A stretch of DNA of 64,000 bases from Glossina fuscipes (taxonomy: Eukaryota; Arthropoda; Insecta; Diptera; Glossinidae), in the NCBI RefSeq assembly GCF_014805625.2, contig NW_023998454.1:1667142-1731141 (forward strand), written 5' to 3'. Position numbers and translations under genes: made by a program. A model generated the notes under the pieces. That model was not told the origin of the DNA, searched no databases, and saw nothing but the letters and a program-made list of their open reading frames with translations. Numbering within the stretch: the first letter of the stretch is position 1; every line of letters starts with the position of its first letter. Shown piece after piece: positions 45,960-58,534 of this stretch.

Positions 45960-47240
45960 TGATTTTAAAACACTTCTTAAATATGCTATATATTTAATTT
46001 TCCCTGACATACTGTTTTCGATTTGAATTTTTTTTATACTCAAAACAAGTAAAAGTATGCTATATAATTTTTTATTTAAGTCGAACTTTCTTGAATGCAT
46101 TTATGTTTTATTTCATAGTTGCCTATGACAGCTAAGCTTTAATATAAAAATTTTCACTTTCCATATTGTTACTTTGGCGAATGTGAATTTGATTGGCCGT
46201 CAGAAAAAAATAAACTCAAAAAATCGTAAATCAAACCAAACACACAAGCGAATACGCATGTTTTGCTTGCTAGATTTTTCTTCTTTTTCATCTAATTATT
46301 TCCCAATTATATCTTAAAAATATCAAAAATTTTTTAGCCTTGCTTCCCCTATTAAGTTATTATTCTCGCGAAGTAAATCTCACGATTTAAAAGTTTGATG
46401 TTACTCCACTTTAAATTTACATTAATATTTGTTGTTCTTCAGAATTTTTTTATTATTGCGAAATAATTTGAGATTTTATGTTTGTTTAGACACCAACTAT
46501 CAGTATCTAGCTATACAGCTTTTCATGTACATCAATAGATGAGTAAAATTAAGTTTAAAGTGGATACGCTTGCATCTGTTTACATGAACTTTGTGTATTT
46601 CGGCAATTCGGAGAATTGTGTTGTGCTTGAAATTTTGCTCATCTATAACATCCGGTTGTCAAACTATTGCACAATATTTCCGGTTGTTTAATATGCTTGA
46701 AAAGACAAAAGCAACGATTTTATACTCTGTAGTAGTAAAGTGAGCAAAATTGGGCAACAAAACTGCTCAGAGGCTAGTCTTTAGAGGCTACTGTTTCTTT
46801 TATTGGAGAAAATAAGGACAAAAAAAAACACATTTTTGGCAATCTATACAAATTACTGTTGAGCTTATAAATTGTTAACCATGACGGCAACACATGTGTA
46901 CACTGTAAGTTAAGTTGAAGATTTGGTAAAAAGCAAAACACATCTACGAACATACGAACTAGGCTACAGAACAAGTAAAGCAGTCTTTCCATCTCTGCTT
47001 AAACATAATCCCGGTCCGATGTGAAACTCATATAATTTTCACTAAATAACAAGAAAATAATATTAGAATTTGCAATCAGTTTTTATTTCCCAGTCCATTG
47101 ACAATTCATGCCGAAAATTGCAATCACCGATTTCCGGGTTAAACACAAGTTGTTTAACCAGCTTTATAAAATCATTACAATTTCAATCCATTTATGGTTT
47201 AACTCGAACATCCTGCTGATAGATTCACCCTACTCCTCAC
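45960..47240. other. No recognisable feature
   Basis: AT-rich sequence. The open frame at 45900-46100 on the minus strand overlaps the retrotransposon end in another frame and is not separate. Confidence 0.5.
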
Positions 47241-47244
47241 TTTT

Positions 47245-47294
47245 CTTTCTTTCTCTCTTTCTCTCTCTGTCTGTCTGTCTCTGTCCCTCTCTGT
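47245..47294. repeat. Pyrimidine-rich CTTT/CT/GTCT microsatellite
   Basis: TTTCTTTCTCTC, then TCTGTCTGTCTGTCTCTGTC. Plain simple sequence, possibly GTCY-like. Confidence 0.75.
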
Positions 47295-47299
47295 ACTCC

Positions 47300-50035
47300 A
47301 GTTTACTGATAATGATAACGATGACGTTGCCTTAAGCCGTTTACATGCAGACAGAATCTGTTGTGTTTACTGTTGCTGTAGCCAATGCACATCCTTTTAT
47401 ATCTTTGGTCTATTTATTTTGATTGGAAAATTTGCTAAGACCACAATATCGGATTTCTTTGCTTTTGCTGTTGGTTTATGTGCAATAATGACTTTATGAG
47501 AGATCTTTATTGAGTTGCAATCGTTTATTATCATAAACCAAACAAATCAAAAATGTGCCCTGAACAAAAAATAATAAAAATTTTCAAAAATGAGTAGATT
47601 TCTGAAGAATCGGAAATAAGTAAAACACGATAGAAAAACTTTTTCATTTATTCGCGCAACTACTTCTTAAGATCGGCTATGTTGCACAAATGGGCTAGGT
47701 CGTTTAAAACACTAAAATATTAAAAAATGTTAGTGTTAAAAACTTGCAACATATATTGATGGCTTTGAACTTCACTTTAAGAAATACAGTCATTGTTATT
47801 GCAACTAAGAAAAAGGCTCAAGCATCAATTTGTTTGACGATGTTCTGGCTTTTTTCAGCATATCACGGCGGTGTACAATTTTCTTATAAAAAGGCTTCGA
47901 CATGTAGCTTATATAGGTCTACTCAAGGATTGCAGCGCAGGCCAAAACAAAGCATAATCTCACACTGTCAATTTTTTAGAAGTACTCACTAAATTCCCCC
48001 AATTTTTAGGCAAGGACTGATGACACAAATATGCGACTTAAGCTCTTTAGCTTTGGATATGGAAACTTTTGTTGGCAATTTTGGAACGTTACTTTTAAAG
48101 CTATCAGAATTTTCGCACCAATTATCGTCGTTGCTGCCCCTAATGAAAAGTTTCTTCTCCTGGATGCACCTCGTACGGGTACCTTCGCAAATAACCAGAG
48201 TTTTTGAAGAAATAGAGCTTGCAAGCATAATTTAGTTCATTACACTACTTGCAGCGCAAAGGAAGCACTGGCAATGTTAAGCTTATGTATCCGTCTTGTA
48301 TTAAATAAACAGGCCGCAGTTTATGAAATATTTCGATAAAATTTGGTACACTAACGTGCCCGATCAAAATTTGGACTATTGAAAATGGTTCGGATCAAGC
48401 CGCTTTTCTGAACGCTTTCAACATAACGCCTTATTTTGAAAAGTGGCTATATGAACAATTATGAGCGTTGTAATGGTTGGTCCTCGCCTTCAATCTTCGC
48501 CATGGCCTTTGGTTGTTGTTGTTGTTCAGACCGTGTCGCAAACCTTTCTTTGTAGGCAGGCTTCTGTAAAAAGTTTAATATTACTCAGATCTTACTCAAA
48601 TCTTTGGCAAACCAAAGACTGCTTATATACTTGTCTTTTACAACTTTCGTTTCCAGCATTGCAGAAAACCACTGAAGCCGTTTTCGGAAACATTTTTGAC
48701 CTTTTTTTTTTGCAAATTTGCCATATATTACCATCAGACAAGCTTCGGTGACGTTTTAGACCAACCAATATACGTCAAATAGTTTTTGAACAGAAAAAGA
48801 AGCGATGATGCGCTTTTCCAAAACTTACGCATTTTTTATATGACAAACTAAACGTTCATTCAATTCTCGCCAAAATCTGTTAATAGAAAATTTCATTGCA
48901 ACCTTGCCTTTGTAGATCAAAGGCTGAGCTTTTATTTTTACCCGACATATAAAAACGGTCATCAAAGACGGACTTTTGTAAAAAATTTATTATTTAAAAA
49001 AAATAAATAAAACCAATTAAAGAAATACTGTAAACAGTTCGCTTAATGCGGTTGTCTTGCTTAAGCCAAGTTAATTAAAAATGCCCATAACACTCATTGG
49101 CATGTAATAATAGACACGCACGCAAACGAGTTCATTAGAAATTATAAAGAGACGAGATATGTGTGAAGAGAAAATCGAAGAACGCACTTTAAAAAATTTT
49201 TAGTTATGAATATAACCTTTTCAGAAACTAAAGGGCATATTATTTATCCATAGATATATATCTATCTTTATGTGCGTATATGTACGAAAATCCCTAAAGT
49301 AATAACGTTTTATTTTTATAAGATTCCCCTGATAAAATTAAAAATTTATTCAAAACACGTTAATATTGATGGAAAAAATCAATAAAATATAGTGATAAAC
49401 GGGCAAAAAAATTGAAGGAGAAAATTACGAGCGTGCTCAAGGGATTTCATAAATAAGAATATAAAAATAAATTTTATTTTATTTATAGATTTTACGGCAA
49501 TTTGTTAGTTTTAACATTCACACAGCTCTACCAGCTCATATGCAATTGAGCACAGATAAACAGTGAAGCAAATGACATTTTTATTGATTCAGTTTAAAAC
49601 ACTTTCTGTTCATTAATCTTTAAAATTCACACGCGCTATCAATCTCGCATTATTAAACCAATTGCCTTAATTGTCGTAAGCAAATATTTTGAAAATTTAA
49701 AAACTTTTTTAAGGTAAAACCAATTCTTCTTTTTACCGAAGCAAGAATTTATGCAAGCGCTGGTACAATTTTTCAATATATTTCAAAAATGATTAGTGAT
49801 TTATGGCCAGTAAATTCTGTTCATCTGCAATGTGACATCAATTCCTAAGAATTGAACTTTTACACAAAACGAAAACCAAACATCGGAAACACAAAAACTA
49901 CTAAAAAACAATTGTTCAGAGCTGTGGTCGAATTCAAAAGAAACTATTCGAGCCCGCCTTTTTGCAGGCTTAGCTCTTTAATCGTCTTTACAGCTTCATG
50001 AAAGCATAAGACCTCATAAAATGGATGGTTTAAGA
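47300..50035. other. No recognised gene
   Basis: At 47989-48235 overlapping frames on both strands have somewhat protein-like composition (minus strand: SSKTLVICEGTRTRCIQEKK). I cannot match them to any family. The rest is AT-rich and without signal. Confidence 0.45.
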
Positions 50036-50039
50036 AAAG

Positions 50040-50480
50040 TCATTTACGTAGACGTTTTAAGGTATCTATATACGCTCGTTCATCTGTGCATACGCTTCTC
50101 CATCGATACGTCCATCCCATGATTTATCGATTCGTTTATTTATTCATTCGACCATCCATTTCCTTGGCGTTCGACCATAGATCCACCTTCTCTCTCTCTT
50201 CGTCCGTCCCTATCTCCATTCACTCGTCTATCCATTAATCTTCCTGTTTCTTACGAAACATGGTCCATTCCGTCCATCTACCGATCCATATATATATTTT
50301 TTACACAATACATACATCAGCCGGCTCGTTTGAGTGTTCATATGTCTCAACATTTATCCTTCTGCCTGTCGATCGGGATGATCCCTTTGTATGTCCATCT
50401 AGCCGCCCATTCATGGGTTTGTCCAGCGATATACATGCACATGTACCAGCCATTCAATTATCCGCAACCTATTCGTTCAT
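50040..50480. repeat. Degenerate tetranucleotide-period region
   Basis: Words such as CATT, CATC, CGTC, CCAT and TCCG recur with a loose four-base spacing over more than 400 bp ('tccatttccttgg', 'cgtccgtccctatctcc', 'cattcactcgtctatcc', 'ccgtccatctaccgatcc'). It looks like an old, decayed (CATC/CCGT)n satellite. The open frame at 50260-50487 is a by-product of this periodicity. Confidence 0.6.
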
Positions 50481-50489
50481 TTATTAACT

Positions 50490-52820
50490 TTCCGTTGTAT
50501 TAGAATTTCAATGCTAAAATAATTTCGAAAACATTGTTCTACTTTGATAACCTTAAAGTGTTTACATACCATAGACTGAACTCAAAAATATTTCAGTAAA
50601 ACTGCTGGCTTAAGACGAAGGAAAACTTATCGGTTTTTACAACTGGTGAATCGACCAACGCACCACATTATCTAATTTTTAAAGTTTTTTGCTTTCATAA
50701 AAAAGCGTCCTACTTTCCCTCACTGCGTTTAGTATTATATCGAGATATATTTTCAAGACAACTTTGATTTTTATTCCAGTTTCCGCTGTTTAATAAGAGA
50801 ACAGGGCAAATCTCAATAACATTTTCGAACTAAGCGATTATTTTATTTTGAGTTCATTCCTCGTCAGATGAACGAACAGTTAAGCGTATTGTAAAAAAAT
50901 TTTTATTGCCGTTTAGTTTCCTTAATATCTGAAATGCCAACACAACCAGAAGTGTAAAGAATGACTGCATAGACCTCCCAGGTTCACACACTGAAATTAC
51001 AGATTACTCTGTAGTTTCTACTCACTTGTCCGCTAGATCGCCTTGACTCAATAAGTTAAGTCGAACGATAATTAAACTTGCACTAAATTAAACACTTGGA
51101 TTCTAAATTAAATTGCGAGAGATCGCGAACACATCCACACTCTTTTAACCAGCACATTATCCCGATGACGACGAAAGGACTTCAAGTTATACACGCCCCT
51201 TAAAAAAGAAAACGCGTTGTTAAAAACGAAGTCCGGCGTTGGATAACCTTAATGCATTTTAAATTTATTATCCATGGTAGAGGATTATTCTGTACACATG
51301 CTGCAAAGAGCCTGTCATTATTATTGGTTTTATTACTCTCTTCAATATCTCAGCGACCGGAACTACGTAACTAAACATGACATCAAACTGTTTGATAAGC
51401 AAGGTTTGCCCTTTGTTCTACTGTTCAACATCTTTGAATAACCGCAACAATAGCAAACGGGAAGAGCAAACAATATACCGAAAATTTAAGCCACGCCGCG
51501 ACATGATGTATCAGATAACAGTTATTACGGAAATATTTCCCTAACGAGTTTTTAGCCAACGGCGAATCGTCCTTGTTCTTATCCTCAACAAAAAAGGCAG
51601 TAAATGAAATTTTATGAGCGAACACGGCATATAACGGAAAGACGATTAATGTGCACATGCAACGCGTGCGAAAGAGATAACATAATTTTGAAAGTTTCAA
51701 AAATGCCAATATTCAATACCTTGCCGTCACATGTATGCTGCGCACATATTTGCAATGGCATATAGTCCAGGTTTTTATTTCCTCCGTAAGCCGTTTCAAT
51801 GGCGCGTTTTCTTGTTGAATTGAAAGCTTTTTGTTTTCTAAGAGAAAAAAGAACCCAGGAATTTTTCTATTTTAATTAAGAAAGAAAATACTGGCATATA
51901 GATAACATTCCTACAAGCACATTTTTGTGAGAATGTATGCGTTTGCTTTAATAGGAATTTAATTGTGTTCAAAATATATAAAGAATTCCTTTTTTCATAT
52001 ATCCTCTTCTTCCCTGGAAACTTATATATGTCGAGTTCTTACAATATATTCGTTTAGTAACCAAAATACTATTGTACGCGTATGTATGTTTGTATGTTTA
52101 CATACACGTATACCATTCTAACAACTAATTGACTTTAACACTTGAGACAAATTGCCGGTAAACCCCTTGAACAAAACCATACTATTCAAAGCTTCAAATA
52201 GTGCTCTAGGTGCGTGTGAAAGATAAACTAACACGTTTGCGGAGTACAAAACAGTCGAAAGAATAGCTGGCAAATCAATTTGTTTAACAATACCAATACA
52301 ATAAACAAGTGGTACTAAAATAAACACGTAACATGCACATATGCTTGCAAGTGTAGTTGACTTTTACCTCAAGTAGCTACATCTGTTTGCACTACTGTAC
52401 GCACTATCTATTATGGTATGTTATTGTCATTGCATGCAAAAGCATTCGAAAAGTCAATTACATCTAATTGTTAAAGCATGATACTGGATAAAGTGCGCTG
52501 AAAAGATAATAAGGAAAATTTATTCACAATACAAACGTATCAATTAGCTGCGTTCAAAAATATGATTTATATCTCGTTTCCGTTTTTTTTTTTTATTTTG
52601 TATTTTAATTGTAATTATAGACAACGTAAGAAGTTTGCATTTAATAGGTGCTTGCATATGTTTTGATCAGCGAAATCTATTAGTGAAAATGATAAAGTTC
52701 GAGGATTTTGAACTTTTTCTATACAACAAAATAGTTTTCCATTTACTATTATTGTCTTATTCAGTGTATGGAAACGATAATAATGAAGCTCCACAAATTT
52801 GCATTTTCGTCATTCATTGT
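50490..52820. other. No recognisable feature
   Basis: AT-rich, with a T run at 52583-52593. No frame is recognisable. Confidence 0.5.
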
Positions 52821-52824
52821 TTTG

Positions 52825-53315
52825 GTTGTTTGACCTGAAGAAATCTGCTGCAGAAACCCATCAAATATTTTTACAAACTTATAGTGATGTTTCTGCATCA
52901 TATTCCAATCGTCGATTTAGATTTCAACGGTTTAAAAGTGCCGATTTCAATGTTAACAACAAAAAACGGCCTGGAGGACCCAAATACCATTAAGTGCAAG
53001 ACTTCTTGGACGAGAATCCAGCTCAAACTCTCAAAGAACATTCGAACAGCCTAGTGGTTGATGAATAAACTGTTTCTAGACGATCTCAAAAGAGGGAAAA
53101 TGGAATGGAGGGTATACGAGTTCACTGAAAGTGCCATTTCGAACCATTCAGACATGGTATTTCATTGCTTGCCACGCAAAAAAGAAAAGTTTTCGGCAGC
53201 GTATCGGGATTGACGGTGGACAATGGGTCTGCTGCGACAATCCCAAGCGCAACAAGTCGCAGCTTAGGAGAAGCATCTATGTCGACACCTAAGTGGAATA
53301 TTCAAAGTCGTAAAG
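52825..53315 (+). pseudogene. Mariner transposase copy B, left part
   Basis: Forward frames give LKKSAAETHQIFLQTYSD and FQRFKSADFNVNNKKRPGGP (helix-turn-helix half). A stretch resembling NPAQTLKEHSNSLVVDE with a stop follows near 53015-53070. From 53165 come ATQKRK and, in another frame, WVCCDNPKRNKSQLRRSIY (the 'HisTyrAspAsnProLys' block after the first catalytic Asp). The Asp itself lies in the degraded stretch GIDGGQW near 53207. The final block, STPKWNIQSRK, is near 53285. It then breaks off into unrelated GC-richer DNA, and the rest of the transposase resumes at about 54096. Confidence 0.82.
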
Positions 53316-54095
53316 ATTTTCTGCAGGGTTTAACGTGGGTTCCTGCCTGAAAGGCTTAACCCCACGGTGGCCCAAGCCACTTTTAAGCGTACTACGCCCC
53401 CTGGCGAGTTAGACAATCCCCACAGAGTAGGGGCCTAAACAGCACCAGAGTCCAGAACAGTTTATTGTGTATGGAACAATAAACCCCACTCTGGTCAATG
53501 GCGAGGCCTAGCTGCACTCAATTGTTCCATTTTAGCTAGGAACTCGCCAACCACAACCATCACGAGCACTCCCCGAAGGGCCGCACCCAAGCAGTCAGGA
53601 CTCACAAATTGATCAACTGACTGCTTCCGCCATAAGGCTTCCACTGTACTGTTGATCGATTACCACCATTACCCGCAGGCATCCGTGACATGTGTTCAAA
53701 AGTAAAAATAGGTAAAAGGGGAAAACTTATTCGTCATATCCCTTTTCCATTTTTGCATGTATTAATTAATTTACCAGACATCTTCTATCAATCGGCCAAA
53801 GGGAAGGCCGTCCGTCAATTCCTTTTTGCATTAATAGTATAATTAATTTATTTATTACGACTTAAGGACAAAGTCCATCATATACCCGCAGGCATACGTG
53901 GCTTTGTGAGGCGAGCTTCCTGACCCCCGTGGCTCCCAGTTTGTTTTGCAAAGCCTTTGGCATACTTTGGGCGGTTGTTAAAACAGCCGTACTTGCTTCG
54001 GATTCTCCATACTTTCCTGGTTGCCAGCACCAGTGAACTACTTTTCTTCAAGATATATAGGTCTCGGGTATTGCACTGAACATGGGAGACTAATC
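53316..54095. mobile_element. About 0.8 kb insertion interrupting a mariner copy
   Basis: Between two parts of one mariner lies DNA with clearly higher GC content than its surroundings, especially 53340-53680. It contains ACCCGCAGGCATCCGTGACA near 53672 and ACCCGCAGGCATACGTGGC near 53883, an 'acccgcaggcat' direct repeat. It also holds a long hairpin (separate entry) and an open frame on the minus strand (53878-54111, 77 codons: FNNRPKYAKGFAKQTGSHGG). I do not recognise the element and the edges are approximate; no clean target duplication was found. Its insertion into the mariner is the best explanation of the colinear halves on both sides. Confidence 0.6.
53444..53495. other. Two-step perfect hairpin
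   Basis: ACCAGAGT at 53444-53451 pairs with ACTCTGGT at 53488-53495, and GTTTATTGT at 53460-53468 pairs with ACAATAAAC at 53476-53484, leaving a 7-base loop (GTATGGA). Both stems are perfect and nested, 17 paired bases in all. Both outer halves are GC-richer than the window. Confidence 0.85.
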
Positions 54096-54560
54096 TAATG
54101 CACTCTACCATGCACCATACACCAAGGTGCAGTGTATTACGAGCATCTAAAGCCGAATGAAACTGTTAATTAAACAGATTGAACAATTGAACAATTGAAT
54201 AGTTGCAAACAAGACCAGCAATAGCGGTTAAAAGAGGCAAAGTCATTCTCTTGCATGACAACGATCGGCGACATATTGCAAGAGTTATCAAGGATACACT
54301 GCTGCAGCTGGAATAGAAAGTTCCGCCGCAGACAGTGCACTCACTAGATATAGCGCCGTTGCTTGGCTGGAGTGCGATTTCGAAATAATGGAAAAGTGCG
54401 AAAACGGGCCGATGTTTGGATCACTGTCAAACCAAAACTGTTCTTCCGACATGCTATCGCGATGTTGCCACAAAGATGGGAAAAAAAATTGTAGAAAATA
54501 TTTGGACTAAGATAAATTGTACCAATTTTTCTCAATAAACACCTTTTTCAAGTTAGAAAA
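54096..54560 (+). pseudogene. Mariner transposase copy B, right part
   Basis: Resumes with QGAVYYEHLKPNETVN near 54115 (the block following the second strand of the catalytic core). Then come degraded frames with LQELSRIHCCSW, corresponding to the helix before the third Asp. The 'SerProAsp...SerAsp' block is mutated beyond reading near 54335-54360. RWEKKIVENIWTK follows near 54470-54510, and the stop in 'ctcaataaa' near 54537. It matches copy A at 10080 over its last 300 bases. Several stops and frameshifts are present. Confidence 0.78.
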
Positions 54561-54564
54561 TAAT

Positions 54565-57500
54565 CAAAATACATGCAAGCTTTTAATATGCGGAATTTTT
54601 TGCATTATACTATAATTTAGAAAACATTTCCACCGTGTGAAATTTCATTTACAATTTGAAGTTTTTTGAAAGCAATCGAACTTGTAAATGTCAAAAATAA
54701 ATTATTTTTAAAAATTTATTATTTGTGTGCAACGTACACTCCCATGCCCCAAAATTAGATTTCGCTATCATCTAACTCATTATTCCATACATCGGGATTA
54801 AGTTTCCGAAGTTAAATTTTCTTTTTGGCTTTTAAGACATTTAATATGTGCTATATCTATAATTTCTACGATAGTTTGGTTTCAATTTTTCGCATAATGT
54901 TTGAAAATTTGAACTTGTTCGGAAGTAATCAACATATTTTCCACACATAAAATCAATCAGAAAAAACTTGCAACAATATGCTTACAAACTCCTTCAAACC
55001 CATAAATCGATTGCGCAGAATAAGAATGACATGCCCTGTGTATATAAGTAATAAGAAAACACTCCTCAATTAGTGTGCTTTACGAAACACCGCGTGCAGC
55101 TAACGAACATCTGTGCGACGTTCTGCTGTTTTCAAAATTAAAATTATTCGTTGAATAAAACGGTTTCAAACTAGTCTGTCCGAACAAGTTTTATATACTA
55201 TGCACTCGGCTTTGCTCTACCGACTAAAATGAACATAACATGCCTTTTTTGATTTTGAGTCTTCGGTAGGTTCAAGTTCGCATCTGGGGCAAAGCAACAC
55301 TTATTAGTAATAGGTTAAGGAAAGATGAGTATTCATATTAAGGCACCCGTAAGATGTACTCGCAGAGGAAAAAATGTAAAAATCGGAACACCAAATAAGG
55401 AAGAATGTTAATTTCTGTCTTAACCTGGAATAAAAGACTTAGTTTAACCTTTTACAAGTAAATGCGTTCAGTATTTAAATGTCGTGTTGAATATGAATTG
55501 AATATTTTATCACTTACTCAGCGAGACTGTTTACCAAATTATTTGTCACTAATTGGTTGTTATTTCAATAAATTAATTAGTTAATCCACACGAACGTTTA
55601 TATTAATAACTAAGTTTTTCGACAAATTAATTAAATTAATGTTTTGTGACATCTATCGACATCTTCGTAAAACCGTAGAGTGGCATAAAAAAATAAACTC
55701 TACGTTAAATAAAAACTGCGTTATAAACTTATACTCTATCGTAAAACTTCCGAATGTCCTTTTGCGTATAAGTCAGTAAGCAAACGCACTCAATGTTCTT
55801 TATTCGAAAGGCGGGGATAATAAAAGTCCCTTTTTAACAAAATTTTTAACAATAATAATTCACATGATCTTATCATAGTTTGACCGAAAAAAAAATTACT
55901 AATAAATTTTATAATAATAGTTTTTTAACATACACTCATGTATGGAAAATGATTCTTACGTAAAATAATCTGCTACGTGTCCTCGCCACATTTTTCATTT
56001 CTCATCATCGTATGAAGAATCGCTTTCAGTATTACAATGAATCCGTTTAACAGAAGGAGTCAATGCAGATTAAGAAAAACGCACACATAAGAGCACCCAA
56101 GATACTTAACTCCCACATGCTGTACGTACATATAGATAAGTAAAATATATTATATCCTTATCCTTTCTTATGGTCGATGTAAAAGAAAAAGCAGAGGAAC
56201 TTATATTCTTTTTCTTCCATGCACTCTTTTTTATCTCATTTGTAGCACTAATACGATGTAAGTGCTTGGCCATCCACCGCTCAATGATTATATTTCTTAA
56301 ACCAAGAAGGCAAAGTTTTAACACCTGTTTTCTTTGTTTGAAAGCTTTCAGTTTGGGTTTTCTTTTAAGGCTAAGCGTAGTATTGAATATTTTATTGAGA
56401 AAAAGAAGATAAAACAAAAATAAGAGCTTGAAAGGAAAAGCCACGCGTACATGCGCTATGGTTTAAATTTCTGAGAACTGATTGAATACTTAGTTTAAAA
56501 ATCCCGACCAAGTAGTCGACCGATTGAAAGGTGTTGAACAATTCACCTAAACTTAACTTAGCTGGTCGGCTACAGTTTTCTTAATTTTTTTTTTTAGGTC
56601 AGGGCACAATAGCCGAAACATTGTAAATGTATTTAAAGACTCTTTTTCTGATATCTTTGCAGTTAAGAGGATAAAAGATTAAATAATAAATAAAATGTAT
56701 TATTATAATAGGGTTCGTTCAAAGGAAATTCATGAGGATAACAACAACGTTTAAGAAAATTGCATTGAAAAATATGGAAATTCAGAATTTGTAAACAATT
56801 TCATACTCACGTCTACAAAGGATTCGACCTTTTACTATTTACCTGAAAATCTGCACAACAACCGATTTGTTCAATGTTCACCAAATGCTGCCACATATCC
56901 GTCAAGATAACCAAATGTATTTTTGATTTGAATAGAAATAAAACATTTTCTAGTACCAATCTATGAAATACAAGACGTCGTACAAAGTCTTCGAACCATT
57001 TTAACGCTTGTTCATGACAATTTAATTTTACGCTTTCATTCAACATGTGCATGTAGGCGCTAACAATCATACGCAATTATTATCAATCAAAATCATTGTC
57101 ACTAACGTCATCGCGTTGTCACTAACAGCTCGATTAATTAACAGTCGCCTCTGCTCAATGTTTGCGAAGCTTTTAATTATTGTATTAAATTCTCAAAATC
57201 ATAAAATTCTACTTCTTTGCAACTTAGCACCTAAAAGACAAACTTATTTTCTAAATTTAAAGTGAATTTTTACTTGAACGAATTATAGTCGTTAGGGAAC
57301 TCCTCCCCGCGCCTTATTGTCAATGACCGGCTTTGTGCTTTGTATTTGGCTTTATTGTAAAGCTTTCGTCAAATCTCGTAACTAAGAGAAATCCCATTCT
57401 CCGAATTTACTGTGCAACAAACAAATAGAGGCAGTCAGCTCCTGCAAAGAGCGTCGCCAAACCCAGTCATCCCTTCCCTCCCACCACCCATTATCATTAC

Positions 57501-57895
57501 CATTTTACGTTTTGCATTTCTGACTTTTTCGACTGAAAGTATTATAAGGAATAGAATTCTTTTATAAAGATTTCAAAAGCCCTTTTATCGAAATACTAAA
57601 ACCGAACAAAACTGATGGTAAGATTGACCCGAAGAAAGCTCGACTGCAAGATGAGAAGAACTTATAAGATGATATGTAGGGGCTTCCTACTTAAAAAATG
57701 GTTTTTATAAAGAGGGGTGAAGCGTTGAAAACCAAATCAATATTAGAGACTCACGCATTATAATCCCTTTGAACATCTTTTGACATTTTCCCTAAGCTAT
57801 CAGTAAGTAAGGAAAATTCCTTCTTTTTGTCCGTTTCATGAATACCTACGATAGCTGTATTTTTATGAAAATCGCATGAAAACGATAAAATTGTT
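54565..57895. other. No recognised feature
   Basis: AT-rich. The frames at 56106-56444 on both strands mirror each other. An imperfect inverted pair GTAGTCGACC / GGTCGGCTAC lies at 56511-56575. No gene was recognised. Confidence 0.5.
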
Positions 57896-57899
57896 ACAA

Positions 57900-58036
57900 A
57901 ATTCTCTTTTCTCGTATATAATTCGTATCGCTAGAGCGTGGCCGCAAATGTGCACTTGCTTTTTCCCTGTCTAGGGAATTTATTTTGTGGGAAAATGAAT
58001 TAGCTGGAATGAACTGGATTTGGGATTTCCGTAACA
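57900..58036 (-). repeat. LTR-like 5' end, reverse orientation
   Basis: Read on the minus strand from 58036: TGTTACGGAAATCCCAAATC, 'cagtt', 'cagctaattcattttc', 'aataaattccctag', then a weakly alignable 'gcaagtgcacatttgcggcc' stretch. The same order (TGTTACGAAAATCCCAAATT, 'cagctaagtaattttcg', 'aataaattccct', 'caaatgagcgttcgcagg') occurs forward from 62373. TGTTACG is a common beginning of Gypsy-type LTRs. Only the first ~130 bases are comparable. Confidence 0.45.
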
Positions 58037-58041
58037 ATATA

Positions 58042-58533
58042 TTAGTTTGGGGATAAAGAAATCCATTATTTTTATATAAACGTCAAGACTTTATTTAACA
58101 TGCTTCGGATTGTCCGATTTGGGTCAAATATGCACCGTTTTGTTGTATGATTTGTTGCCATTTTAAAGGTAACTTCAAAAGGCCTCTCTCATAGAAGTCC
58201 TGGTCTCTATTTGCAAAAAACTCTAGTAGTCGATTTTCACAATCTTCCCTAGATTCCAATTTTTTATCATTAAAGAAATTTTGCAATGCAAGAAAAAGGT
58301 GATAATCGCTTGGTGCCAAGTCCGGACTGTATGGCGGATGCTTTAAAACTTCCCGAAGGTTCCGGCGAGTCACTGTAGATGTGTGTGGCCTAGCGTTGTC
58401 CTGGTGGAACACGACACCTCTCCTGTTGGCCAATTCTGGCCGTTTCTGGTCAATCGCTATCTTCAAACGGTCCAGTTGTTGACAGTAGAGATCAGAATTT
58501 AGCGTTTGGCCGTATGAAAGCAACTCATAATAA
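58042..58533 (-). mobile_element. Half mariner copy C: right half of transposase plus one terminus
   Basis: Same family as the element at 29197. It keeps the terminal repeat (TTAGTTTGGGGATAAAGAAA from 58042, one base different) with a TA just outside (58040-58041), and the C-terminal half of the transposase on the minus strand. The reading frame runs cleanly from about 58533 to the stop: SYGQTLNSDLYCQQLDRLKI, HQDNARPHTS (second Asp), SPDLAPSDYHLF (third Asp), ending in GAYLTQIGQSEAC. It has no stop in this part, unlike the copy at 29197. The same four residues are missing between the second and third Asp. The break at 58533 cuts off the rest of the transposase; the sequence then becomes unrelated. 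Confidence 0.92.
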
Positions 58534-58534
58534 T

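Noticed and set aside
47989..48235. Minus-strand 79-codon frame with protein-like composition as a real gene
   Set aside because: No recognisable domain, a second frame on the same strand and one on the opposite strand are also open, and no splice sites are convincing.
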